Shown piece by piece: positions 1 to 8,265 of a stretch of 64,000 bases of DNA. The notes beneath the pieces are model-generated. The model saw only the letters and a list, made by a program, of their open reading frames with translations. It had not been told where the DNA came from and made no database searches. Within the stretch, counting starts at the first letter, position 1. Every line of letters begins with the position of its first letter. Source of the DNA: Kitasatospora setae KM-6054 (GTDB lineage: Bacteria > Actinomycetota > Actinomycetes > Streptomycetales > Streptomycetaceae); contig NC_016109.1 in the NCBI RefSeq assembly GCF_000269985.1, forward strand, positions 5,022,001 through 5,086,000. The letters run 5' to 3'. A program made the position numbers and the translations under genes.

Positions 1-2220
1 GGCGAGTCCCCGCAGAGCGAGCGGCGTGACGGCGAGGCGCGGTCGGCCGAGACCGAGGAGGCCCCGCACGAACCCGGCGAGCGCGCGGCGGGCAACGGAA
101 CCGTCCACCTCCGCGTCCGCGATGCGGACACCCCCACCACCAGCCTCCGCCTCCCGGCCGACCTCCCCGAGTCCAGCGCCGCCCTGACCGACCCCCGTCC
201 CACCCCTCGGGACGAACCGGCCCCCGAATCCGAGACGGCGGAGGACGAGACGGCGGAGGACGAGACGGCGGAGGACGAGACGGCGGAGCCGGACGGGACC
301 GAGGAGCCTGACGGGGAGCCGGCCGGGGAGGCGCCGGCTCCGGCCGACCCGCGGCGGACGATGGCGCTCCGGGCGGCGGAGGCGAAGGCCGAGCCGACCA
401 TGATGCTGCGGCTGCCGACGGCGCCCGAGGAGCCGGCCGAGGCCGAGGCCGGGAGCGAGGAAGAGCCCGAGTCGGAGCCGGAGGGCGTTCCGGCCGGTCC
501 GCAGCCGACCATGACGCTGCGGATGTCCGACCTGGCCGCGGCGGAGAAGGCGAAGCCGAAGGAGAAGGCGGAGGCGGAGGCGGAGGAGCCGGCGAAGGCC
601 GACGTCGAGGACGCCGCGTCCGCCGCGAAGCCCGAGCCGACGATGACGCTGCGGGTCGAGAAGGACCGCCCCGAGCGGACCGTGATGCTGCGGCTGCCCA
701 AGGAGGCCGCCGAGCCGGCCGCCGGGCCGGAGGCGAAGACCAAGCCGCTCCCCGCGCCCACCGCGAAGCCTGCACCCGAGCCCGAGCCCGCCGCCGCGCC
801 CGAGGCGCGGACCGAGCCCGTCCCGGCCGCGAAGCCCGAGGCGCGGACCAAGCCGCTGCCCGCGCCCGCGCCCGTTGCCGCCCCCGTCCAGCCGCCCGCC
901 CAGGCGCCCGTTCCGGTGCCCGCCGCGGAGGCCGCGGCCGGGCCGGAGAGCACCATCGAGGCGCTGGAGGTGCTGAAGGCGCTGAGCGCGCGTCCGATGA
1001 CGCCGTTGCGGCGGGCGCTGAAGCGGATCACCATCTGGGGTGTGTTCCTGGCCGTGGTGGTGGGCGTGCTGGTCGCGGCGCAGTTGCTGCGGCCGCTGCC
1101 GACGCCCGCGGCGAAGCTCTCGCTGGCCGACTCGTTCACCTTCGGCGGCGAGCAGCCCAACATCCCGTGGCCGGCCAAGGGCCAGGCCGCGGCCGAGGTG
1201 GTGGGCGTGGGCCCGCTGGGCGGGTCGGGCGAGGAGAAGCCGGTGCCGATCGCGTCCGTCACCAAGGTGATGAACGCGTACCTGATCCTCCAGGCGCACC
1301 CGCTGAAGAAGGGGGAGAGCGGCCCGACGCTCACCGTCGACAAGCAGGCCGCCCAGGAGTCCGGCAACGCGGACGAGTCGACGGTGACGCTGAAGGAGGG
1401 CCAGCAGCTCAGCGAGTACGAGGCGCTGGAGATGCTGATGCTGCCCTCGGCCAACAACGTCGCCCGGCTGCTGGCCCGCTGGGACTCCGGCAGCGAGGAG
1501 GAGTTCGTCAAGAAGATGAACGCCACCGCCGCGCAGCTCGGCATGCCCAACACCACCTACGCGGACCCGGCGGGCTACGACAACAACACCAAGTCGACCG
1601 CCAAGGACCAGCTGAAGCTGGCCGAGAAGGTCATGCAGCTGGAGATCTTCAAGCAGATCGTCGCCGAGCCGGACACCAAGTTCAACGGCCAGCGGGTCTT
1701 CAACACCAACGCGCTGCTCGGCAAGAACGGCAACATCGGCGTGAAGACCGGCTCGTCGACGCCCGCCCAGTCCTGCCTGATGTGGGCGGCGGTCAAGGAG
1801 ATCGGCGGCGTGCAGCGGATGATCCTCGGCGTCACGCTGGGCCAGCCGCAGACCAAGGAGGAGATGAGCCTGGTGCGCGCCGCCCAGCCGCCGAGCCAGC
1901 GGATCAACGTGGCCGCGCAGGCCGCGCTGGCCGGGCAGACCCTGGCCAAGCAGGGCGACGTGGTCGGCTACGTGGACGACGGCGTGGGCGGCCGGGTGCC
2001 GCTGGTCGCCGCCAAGGACCTGACCGTCGCGGGCTGGAACGGCGTCACCGCGAAGGTCACCCTGGCCCCGGTCGGCACGATCGCCCACACCCTGGCGGCC
2101 GGCACCCGGATCGGCACCCTCGCGGCGGGCGAGGGCGACGGCCGGGTCGAGGTGCCGGTCACCCTGCAGAAGGACCTCGCGCCGGCGTCGATCTCGGCCC
2201 GGCTGCTGCGCCTGGGCTGA
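1..2220 (+). CDS. D-alanyl-D-alanine carboxypeptidase (PBP5/DacC type) with long acidic N-terminal region; 5' end outside the window
   Basis: Penicillin-binding serine peptidase that trims the terminal D-Ala of peptidoglycan stem peptides outside the membrane. The reading frame is open from base 1 with no stop, so the true start lies upstream; an internal ATG at 361 is possible but falls inside a continuing repetitive region. The first ~330 codons are rich in Glu, Ala and Pro and carry seven T-x-x-L-R motifs (see findings). One membrane segment lies at about 1030-1095. The peptidase domain follows with SVTK (SxxK nucleophile, Ser codon 1255), SANN (SxN, near 1446) and KTG (near 1744). The catalytic domain is complete; the cytoplasmic acidic tail is the unusual part. 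A strong terminator follows directly. Confidence 0.9.
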   Translation, partial: GESPQSERRDGEARSAETEEAPHEPGERAAGNGTVHLRVRDADTPTTSLRLPADLPESSAALTDPRPTPRDEPAPESETAEDETAEDETAEDETAEPDGTEEPDGEPAGEAPAPADPRRTMALRAAEAKAEPTMMLRLPTAPEEPAEAEAGSEEEPESEPEGVPAGPQPTMTLRMSDLAAAEKAKPKEKAEAEAEEPAKADVEDAASAAKPEPTMTLRVEKDRPERTVMLRLPKEAAEPAAGPEAKTKPLPAPTAKPAPEPEPAAAPEARTEPVPAAKPEARTKPLPAPAPVAAPVQPPAQAPVPVPAAEAAAGPESTIEALEVLKALSARPMTPLRRALKRITIWGVFLAVVVGVLVAAQLLRPLPTPAAKLSLADSFTFGGEQPNIPWPAKGQAAAEVVGVGPLGGSGEEKPVPIASVTKVMNAYLILQAHPLKKGESGPTLTVDKQAAQESGNADESTVTLKEGQQLSEYEALEMLMLPSANNVARLLARWDSGSEEEFVKKMNATAAQLGMPNTTYADPAGYDNNTKSTAKDQLKLAEKVMQLEIFKQIVAEPDTKFNGQRVFNTNALLGKNGNIGVKTGSSTPAQSCLMWAAVKEIGGVQRMILGVTLGQPQTKEEMSLVRAAQPPSQRINVAAQAALAGQTLAKQGDVVGYVDDGVGGRVPLVAAKDLTVAGWNGVTAKVTLAPVGTIAHTLAAGTRIGTLAAGEGDGRVEVPVTLQKDLAPASISARLLRLG

Positions 2221-2232
2221 GCCCGGGCACGG

Positions 2233-2279
2233 CGAAAGCGGAGCGGCCCGGACTTCCCGTCCGGGCCGCTCCGCTTTCG
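2233..2279. terminator. Bidirectional hairpin terminator between convergent genes
   Basis: A perfect 21-bp inverted repeat (2233-2253 with 2259-2279) around a 5-nt loop lies 13 bp after the carboxypeptidase stop and before the 3' end of the convergent YihY gene. Its size and place suit a shared factor-independent terminator, although there is no long T tract. Confidence 0.85.
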
Positions 2280-2346
2280 TCCTGCCGTGCCCGCTCTCTC
2301 GCCGTGCCCCGCTTCTTGCCGTCCCCGGCCTCCTGCCGCCCCCGGC

Positions 2347-3264
2347 CTACCAGCGGCCGGGCTCGGTGCGGGTGCCGAGGTAGCGGCTCAGGACCGGCTC
2401 CTCGGCGAGCACCCGGCCCAGCACCAGGGCCAGCGTGACGGCGCTGAACAGCACGATCAGCCAGGACAGCGCGGTGAACACCACCCCGTACGGGCCGAAC
2501 TTCTCGACCGAGGTGGTCATCGCGTGCGGCAGGTACACCTGGGAGGCGACGCCGAGGCAGACCTCGCCGACGCCGCACAGCACCGCGCCGGGCAGCAGCG
2601 GGTACCAGCGGATCCGGCCGCCGAGCAGCAGGTGCTGGGTCCACCACCACACGCCGGTGGAGGCCAGGAAGAGCAGCGGGACGCCCAGCCACGGGCCGGC
2701 GCCGAAGCCCTTGCGCAGCGGCACCTGGACGACCAGGAAGACCAGCCAGCCGAGCAGCCACACCACCCAGCGCCACAGGGCCAGCCGGGCGCTGTTCTTC
2801 GGCATCTCCCAGGCCCGTTCGCAGACCCGCTGGAGGGCCCGGCTGAGGGCCGTCGCGGAGGCCAGGGTGACCACGGCGCCGAGCACGCCGAAGCTCTGCG
2901 CGGCGCCGTCCGCCGGGGTGCTCATCAGCTGCTGGACCTGCTGCTGGGCGGTGCCCTCCAGGCCGAGCTGGTCGCGCAGCGAGCCGGTGACGCTGTGCTT
3001 GAGGGTCGCGGGGGCGAACACCGCGATCACGAACAGGGCGGGCAGCGCGGAGAGGAAGGCCTGGGCGGCCAGCCGGGTGGCGTTGTCCAGCAGGTTGACC
3101 CGGATCAGGTTGCTGACCGCCCGGCCGACCAGCGGGATCCGCTCGGGGGCGCCCTTCGCGGTCTCGGCGAGCCGGGCCGCCCGGGCCTTCGCCGCGTCCC
3201 ACCGGCCCGGGCCGGGGGAGGGGTCCTGCTCCGCCCGTCGCAGGGGTTCTGTCGACTCCGTCAC
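2347..3264 (-). CDS. YihY/virulence factor BrkB family membrane protein
   Basis: A 305-aa integral membrane protein of the YihY/BrkB family (once called ribonuclease BN). Its precise role is unsettled; the family is usually described as putative transporters or envelope proteins. After a charged ~60-residue N terminus comes the family start (NLLDNATRLAAQAFLSALPALFV). Several hydrophobic segments follow, including the Trp-rich WRWVVWLLGWLVFLVV near the middle, and the typical end with a Ser/Trp-rich helix (VFTALSWLIVLFSAVTLALVL). It ends just before the carboxypeptidase terminator, and the divergence from the next gene upstream is small, so it may be read alone. Confidence 0.85.
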   Translation of the reverse strand: MTESTEPLRRAEQDPSPGPGRWDAAKARAARLAETAKGAPERIPLVGRAVSNLIRVNLLDNATRLAAQAFLSALPALFVIAVFAPATLKHSVTGSLRDQLGLEGTAQQQVQQLMSTPADGAAQSFGVLGAVVTLASATALSRALQRVCERAWEMPKNSARLALWRWVVWLLGWLVFLVVQVPLRKGFGAGPWLGVPLLFLASTGVWWWTQHLLLGGRIRWYPLLPGAVLCGVGEVCLGVASQVYLPHAMTTSVEKFGPYGVVFTALSWLIVLFSAVTLALVLGRVLAEEPVLSRYLGTRTEPGRW

Positions 3265-3335
3265 GCCGCAACCTCCGCACGCTCCGCCGGCCGGGTCTCC
3301 ATCCTCACCGGCCGGCGGGGCGCGCGGGCGACCGC

Positions 3336-4097
3336 CTACTTCTTCCGGGTGAGCTTGGAGAGCCGCTCGTCCAGGCCCCAGGCGGTGACCCGCCAGAGCG
3401 CCTCGACCACGATGTTGCGGCTCATCTTGGACGCGCCGTGCTCGCGCTCGACGAAGGTGATCGGCACCTCGGCGACCTTGAAGCCGGCCTTCACCGCGCG
3501 CCAGGCCAGGTCGACCTGGAAGCAGTAGCCCTGCGAAGCCACCTGGTCCATGCCGAGGCCCAGCAGGGTCTCCTTGCGGAAGGCCCGGTAGCCGCCGGTG
3601 ACGTCCCGGATCGGCACGTCCAGCATCAGCCGGGAGTAGGTCGAGCCGCCCTTGGAGAGCAGCAGCCGCGACTTCGGCCAGTTCACCACCGCACCGCCGG
3701 GCACCCAGCGGGAGCCCAGCACCAGGTCGGAGCTGCGCAGCGCGGTCAGCAGCCGGGGCAGCTCCTCCGGCTGGTGCGAGCCGTCCGCGTCCATCTCGAC
3801 CAGCACGTCGTAGCCGCCGTCGATGCCCCAGCGGAACCCGGCCAGGTAGGCCGCGCCGAGACCTTCCTTGCCCTTGCGGTGCAGCACCTTGACGTGGTCG
3901 TCGGCGTCCGCGACGGCGTCGGCGAGCTTGCCGGTGCCGTCCGGGCTGTTGTCGTCCGCGACCAGCACGTGCGCCTCGGGGACGGCGGCGCGGACTCGGG
4001 ACACGATCCGTTCGACGTTCTCGGCCTCGTTGTAGGTCGGGATGATCACCAGGATCTTGCCGAGACCGGCGAACGGGGTCTCCGGGGAGGAGCTCAC
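3336..4097 (-). CDS. Polyprenol-phosphate mannose synthase (GT2 family)
   Basis: A 253-aa family-2 glycosyltransferase that moves mannose from GDP-mannose to polyprenol phosphate, giving the donor for protein O-mannosylation and envelope glycans at the membrane. Visible motifs are VIIPTYNEAENV at the N terminus, DDNSPDGT, the metal-binding DADGSHQPEEL (DxD type), and VTGGYRAFRKE followed by SQGYCFQVDL. The protein is soluble, as expected for the Dpm1-like half without the acyltransferase (Lnt) part. I chose GTG 4097 because it fits the family's N terminus and has AAGG nine bases upstream; the frame stays open to 4163. Lies in the same direction as the YihY gene. Confidence 0.9.
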   Translation of the reverse strand: MSSSPETPFAGLGKILVIIPTYNEAENVERIVSRVRAAVPEAHVLVADDNSPDGTGKLADAVADADDHVKVLHRKGKEGLGAAYLAGFRWGIDGGYDVLVEMDADGSHQPEELPRLLTALRSSDLVLGSRWVPGGAVVNWPKSRLLLSKGGSTYSRLMLDVPIRDVTGGYRAFRKETLLGLGMDQVASQGYCFQVDLAWRAVKAGFKVAEVPITFVEREHGASKMSRNIVVEALWRVTAWGLDERLSKLTRKK

Positions 4098-4293
4098 AGG
4101 TGGGTGCCTTTCAGGATCGGCTGGCCGGAGCGGCACGCACGCGTGCGTGCGCGCGATCTCCACGGTAGGTCACGGTACGGGGTGCCCCAGGTCGTCGGGT
4201 GCGGGAGCGGGTGCGGGCAGGTCGGGACGGCCTGATTCTCCCGCACCTCCGGCCGGACACCCGCCGGGCACCCGCCGGACGCCCGTGCGGGGG

Positions 4294-5319
4294 TCGCCGG
4301 GCGACCGGCGGCCGCTGCTGCTGGGCTCGGCGCTGGTCGGCATGCTGGCGTTCGCCACCGTGCCCGCGGCCCAGGCGCTGGGGGCGATGACGGCCGCCCA
4401 GCTCTACGCGGTGGCGTTCGCCAACGGCTGCGCGACGGTCGTCTTCTCGGTGGCGCAGCAGGCGGCGCTGCCCGTTCTGGTGGCGCCGGGGCAGCTGGGC
4501 GCGGCGACCGGGCAGGCGGAGTCGGCGGAGCGGACGGCCGCGATCCTCGGACCGCCCGCCGCCGCCGTCCTGTTCCACCGGGTCTGGCCGGCGGCGCCGT
4601 TCCTGGTGGACGCCCTCTCGTTCGCCGTCATCGCGGTGCTGCTGGGGCGGATCCGCACGCACCTGGGCCCGGACGCGCCGTCGGGCGTGCCGTCGGACGA
4701 GCCGCCGCGGGGCGGGCTGCTCGCGGGGGCCCGCAGCCTGCTGCGCGACCCGCTGCTGCGCGACCTGACGCTGCTCAACTCGGCCGGCGACCTGCTGTTC
4801 GCGGGCGTCGGCCTGCTGATGATCGTGCTGCTGCGGGGCGGCGGGCAGCAGGGCGCCGGGATCGGGCTGGTGTTCTCCGTGGCGGCGGCCGGCGGCCTGG
4901 CCGGATCGCTGGTGGCCAACCGGCTGGAGGACCGGCTCGGGATGGCCGCCGCCGTGATCGGCAAGCACGTCCTGACCGCGCTGCTCTTCCCCGTCCTGCT
5001 GCTCGGCCTGCCGCCGCTCGGGGTGGGGCTGCTGTGGGGCGCGATCTCCTTCCAGGTGTCGGTCGTCGGCGTGATCCAGCGCAAGCACGTGCTGCTGGCG
5101 ACGTCCGCCGAACTGATGGGCCGGGTCCAGAGCTTCACCGCTTTCCTCTCCTTCGGCAGCCTCCCTGTCGGCGCCGCCCTGACCGGCCTGGCACTCGACC
5201 TCGCCGGCCCCCGCGGCACGGTGGCCGGCTACACCGCCGCCCTGGCCCTGCTCGCGGCGGCGAGCATCGCCAGCCGCGCGATCCGCACCACCCGCCCGCC
5301 CGGGCTCATCCGCCCCTGA
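4294..5319 (+). pseudogene. 5'-truncated MFS transporter (EntS-like)
   Basis: The frame encodes most of a major facilitator permease: the loop-2 remnant GDRRPLLLGSALV, then about nine or ten hydrophobic segments to the end. Family members are about 400-430 aa and begin with two transmembrane helices that are absent here; the upstream bases are the 5' side of the divergent mannosyltransferase gene and show no match to an MFS N terminus. The first ATG in frame is at 4342, inside a helix. I therefore read it as a decayed gene, cut at its left side. It ends 113 bp before the tRNA-Arg gene at the island edge. The left boundary is approximate. Confidence 0.6.
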
Positions 5320-5432
5320 CGGGCCGGCCCCGCCGCCCCCGGCCCCCGGCGGCCCCTGGCGACCCCCGGAAAAGCGCGGGCCGCCCGGCGGGGGCGATCC
5401 GCTAGGCTATGGGGCGGTCACACCGGTGGCTC

Positions 5433-5505
5433 GCCTCAGTAGCTCAGGGGATAGAGCACGGCTCTCCTAAAGCCGGTGTCGCAGGTTCGATTCCTGTCTG
5501 GGGCA
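5433..5505 (+). tRNA. tRNA-Arg (anticodon CCT)
   Basis: A 73-nt tRNA. The acceptor arms GCCTCAG and CTGGGGC pair over seven bases, the anticodon stem encloses loop CTCCTAA giving anticodon CCT, and the T arm contains GGTTCGATTCC. CCA is not encoded. Arg-CCT tRNA genes are frequent integration targets for actinomycete elements, and sequence from this 3' end is repeated at 9670 and 11029, marking the island that follows. Confidence 0.93.
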
Positions 5506-5623
5506 CGAGTGTGACCGCAGCCCGCAGGCCCTCCACCCCCTCGGGGGCGGGGGCCTGCGGCGTTCCGGTAGGCGTTCAGCATGCCTGCCGGGAGGGAGCG
5601 GTTCGAGGGGGGACGTTGGCGGC
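5493..5623. repeat. Attachment-like repeat, copy A (tRNA-Arg 3' end plus downstream hairpin)
   Basis: About 131 bp that begin in the tRNA T arm (CCTGTCTGGGGCACGAGTG) and run through the hairpin and into the island. It is repeated at 9670-9799 with roughly 90% identity by eye. It probably represents the left attachment site with adjoining element or host sequence. Confidence 0.75.
5521..5560 (+). terminator. Hairpin terminator of tRNA-Arg
   Basis: Arms CCGCAGGCCC (5522-5531) and GGGCCTGCGG (5551-5560) pair perfectly, and the CCCCC/GGGGG inside can extend the stem. It lies 16 bp after the tRNA. The same hairpin is copied at 9699-9737. Confidence 0.8.
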
Positions 5624-5885
5624 GGCCGTGGTGATGACGGTGCCGGCCCGGGCGAGGGCGGCGGTGATCCGGTTGTCGCGGTCGGTGGTCAGGGTGGCCG
5701 GGCCGCCGACGCCGGACTCGGCGGCGATGGCCGCGAGCCGGTGGCGCTGTCCGGCGGGCAGGCCGTCGGCGAGGCGGTGGCGGGCGAGGTCGCGGGCGCT
5801 GTAGCCCTCGGGTGCGGCGAGGGTGCGGCCGACGGCGGTGAGGTGGACGCGGGCGGCGTCGGGGAGTCGGCCGGCGGCGGTGGCG

Positions 5886-6442
5886 AAGGCGCCACGTACT
5901 GGCAGACCGTCCTGACCGAGATCCGCAACCGCGGCGTGAAGGACGTCCTGATGCTGGTCTGCGACGGACTGACCGGACTGGCCGACGCGGTCAACACCGT
6001 CTGACCGCAGACCGTCGTACAGCAGTGCGTAGTCCACCTGATCAGGTCCAGCCCGCGCTACGCGTCGCGCGCCGACTGGGCCGAGGTGACCGCCGAACCC
6101 AAGCCCGTCTCCACCGCCGTCAACGAGGCCGACGCCCGCCGGCGCCTGAACGAGCTCGCCGCGAAGTGGCCCACGTACGGCTCCATCCCGGCCGTGCGGG
6201 AACGCGCCTGGGCCGAGTCCGTGCCCTTCCTCGCCTTCTCCGACCACATCCGCGAAGTCGTCTGCACCACCAACGCCATCGAGTCCCTCAACGCCCGCTA
6301 CCGCCGCGCGGCCACCGCCTGCGGGCACTTCCCCAACGGGCAGGCCGCCCTCAACGAGTTCGACCAGCTCTTCGACGGCCGCCTTGCCGCCGGACGAGTG
6401 CAGTCCAACCAGACCACAACTGGACCAATCGTCAACCACTAG
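5886..6442 (+). pseudogene. IS256 (mutator) family transposase remnant
   Basis: One frame encodes the C-terminal half of an IS256-type transposase: YWQTVLTEIRNRGVKD, the catalytic-Asp strand VLMLVCDGLTGLADAVN, then SSPRYASRADWAEV and the Glu-containing end CTTNAIESLNARYRRA. The N-terminal ~200 residues are missing, and a TGA at 6002-6004 sits where the family has Trp (NTVWP), so a single base change interrupts the remaining part. Otherwise the frame is intact through the 6440 stop. It cannot make active transposase. No terminal inverted repeats were recognised. Confidence 0.82.
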
Positions 6443-6729
6443 GCCAAACCGGTTGAGAACACCTCATTCGTGATGGAACCGCCTCGGGCTGGCGGCAATA
6501 CCTAGATGACGCCCTGTGACCCAGCCCACACCTTCCATCATCCTATCGAGTCAGTGGGAGATCCACTATGGTGGAGACGCCTGAAAGCCGTTCAAAGTGG
6601 CTCCACGAGGGTGGGCCTATGCGCGTCGCAAACCCGTACGAAAGTACGCCGGCCGGAGATTAGACGCGAATACCCGCACACTCCAGACCGTCCCCGTGCG
6701 CCGCACTGCGATGTGATGCGAGGAGAGTC
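6443..6729. other. Intergenic stretch between transposase remnant and NB-ARC gene
   Basis: No gene recognised. GC content is visibly lower than in the surroundings, as expected for acquired DNA. The AGGAGA ribosome-binding site at 6720-6725 serves the next gene. Confidence 0.5.
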
Positions 6730-8187
6730 GTGGCCAGGCCTGAACGTCTGATCGACCCCGATGCCGGGCCACTGGCGGAGTTCGCCAATGACCTGCGAGC
6801 TCTGCGAGAAAGCTCCGGAAAGCCGAGCTACCGGGATCTTGCCAAGGTCGCGCTCTTCGCCCCGTCGGTCCTCTCCAGCGCCGCGAGCGGCCATCGTCTT
6901 CCGACACTGCCGGTGACACTGGCGTTCGTCGCGGCATGCGGTGGCGATCAGCAGGAGTGGGAACACCGTTGGCGCTGGCTCGCCCGGCATCTGGGCGTCC
7001 ACCAGGTGGACGCCGCATCGGCCGGGCGGCATTCCAGCGCGACCGGCAAGCGCGGGCGAAGGTCCGTTCCCGCCGTGACGCGCCTGCCGCGGCCGAAGCA
7101 GATCCCCCGGGGTCTCACCACGTTCGTCGGCCGGGAGTCGATCACGGCCGAGGCGATAAGCCGCATGCGGCTCGACGCCGACCACCGACGTCCGCTGCTG
7201 ATCACCGGTCCGGTCGGTATGGGCAAGACCGCACTCGCGCTGCGCCTGGCCGCCATGGCATCGAACGACTACCCGGACGGCCAGCTCTTCGCGAACCTGA
7301 ACTGTACGGATCCCGGGGCGGGCGCCCACCACGTCGCGACCGGCTTTCTCCACGCGCTGGGCCTGCCGCCGGAGTTACTCCCCGCGGACCCGATCCAGCA
7401 GGTCAGTCTTTATCGCTCGATGCTTGCGGAACGCCGACTGCTCGTCCTGCTCGACGGGGTCAAGGACGAGGAGCAGATCCGCCCGCTGATCGGCGCGTCG
7501 GGACAGAGCCTGACCCTCGTCACCAGCCGGGCCCGGCTGCTCGGACTCGACGACACGCATCGCGTTGAGCTCTGTGCCCTCAGCAACGAGGCGTCGGTCA
7601 CCCTTCTCAGCCGGATCGCCGGGGCGGCGCGGATGCGGGCCGAGGGCGATGCCGTATCCGCCGTCGCCGACGCCTGCGGCAACTCCCCGCTGGCGCTCAA
7701 CCTGCTCGGCCGCCGGCTCGCGGCGCGGCCCGAGCAGACCATCCGCTCGGTCGCCGACCAGCTGAGCCGTCCGGACCTGGCGTTGGAGTTGATCGCTGTC
7801 GGCGATGTCAAGCTCCGCGACCGGCTCGCCGCCGCCTACCGACGGTTGCCGGCGGATACCCGCTCGGCCCTGCTCTTCTTGACCCACCACCTGTCCGACG
7901 GAACCACGGCGGCCACCGCCGCCTCGGTCTTGGACATACCGCAGGCAACGGCCGAAACCAGGCTGGAGTCGAGCGTCGACGCGGGCCTGCTCTGGCGGTC
8001 CGCGACGACCGGACGTTACTACTCGCTGCGGCTGGTCGGGGCGTTCCTCCGGGAGATGCTCGACGTCGAGCGCCGCAGTGCGCGCGCGCCGGAGGTGCCG
8101 CGGCGACCCGTGCTGCGCTCGGTCCCGCGATCCGGACCGGTCCCCCACGAGCCTGCCCTCAGCGGCTTCTGGTACGACTGCGGATGA
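6730..8187 (+). CDS. NB-ARC ATPase regulator with N-terminal HTH-like domain
   Basis: A 485-aa protein starting at GTG 6730 behind AGGAGA. Residues ~1-85 resemble the helix-turn-helix segment (LRALRESSGKPSYRDLAKVA...VLSSAASGHRLPTLPVTLAFVAACGG) that precedes NB-ARC domains in many streptomycete regulators. The NTPase follows: ITGPVGMGKTALALRL (P-loop, ~157-172), RLLVLLDGVKDEEQI (Walker B), TLVTSRARL (sensor) and CGNSPLALNLL (GLPL-like motif). No TPR tail is present, so it is shorter than AfsR-type regulators. It lies directly before an MFS exporter, which suggests control of that gene or of an inducer response. Both sit in the tRNA-Arg island. Confidence 0.8.
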   Translation: MARPERLIDPDAGPLAEFANDLRALRESSGKPSYRDLAKVALFAPSVLSSAASGHRLPTLPVTLAFVAACGGDQQEWEHRWRWLARHLGVHQVDAASAGRHSSATGKRGRRSVPAVTRLPRPKQIPRGLTTFVGRESITAEAISRMRLDADHRRPLLITGPVGMGKTALALRLAAMASNDYPDGQLFANLNCTDPGAGAHHVATGFLHALGLPPELLPADPIQQVSLYRSMLAERRLLVLLDGVKDEEQIRPLIGASGQSLTLVTSRARLLGLDDTHRVELCALSNEASVTLLSRIAGAARMRAEGDAVSAVADACGNSPLALNLLGRRLAARPEQTIRSVADQLSRPDLALELIAVGDVKLRDRLAAAYRRLPADTRSALLFLTHHLSDGTTAATAASVLDIPQATAETRLESSVDAGLLWRSATTGRYYSLRLVGAFLREMLDVERRSARAPEVPRRPVLRSVPRSGPVPHEPALSGFWYDCG

Positions 8188-8265
8188 GGCGCCCCGGCCA
8201 CGGAATTGATTGTTCCGGCATCGGCGTCCTGGCGGTCAATTACCGTCTCCGCTGGGATCGTGCCC

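Noticed and set aside
5576..5885. Minus-strand frame with a protein-like C terminus (TLTTDRDNRITAALARAG...) between tRNA-Arg and the transposase remnant
   Set aside because: Could be a gene fragment carried by the island, but no family, start or ribosome-binding site could be identified and copy A of the repeat covers its end.
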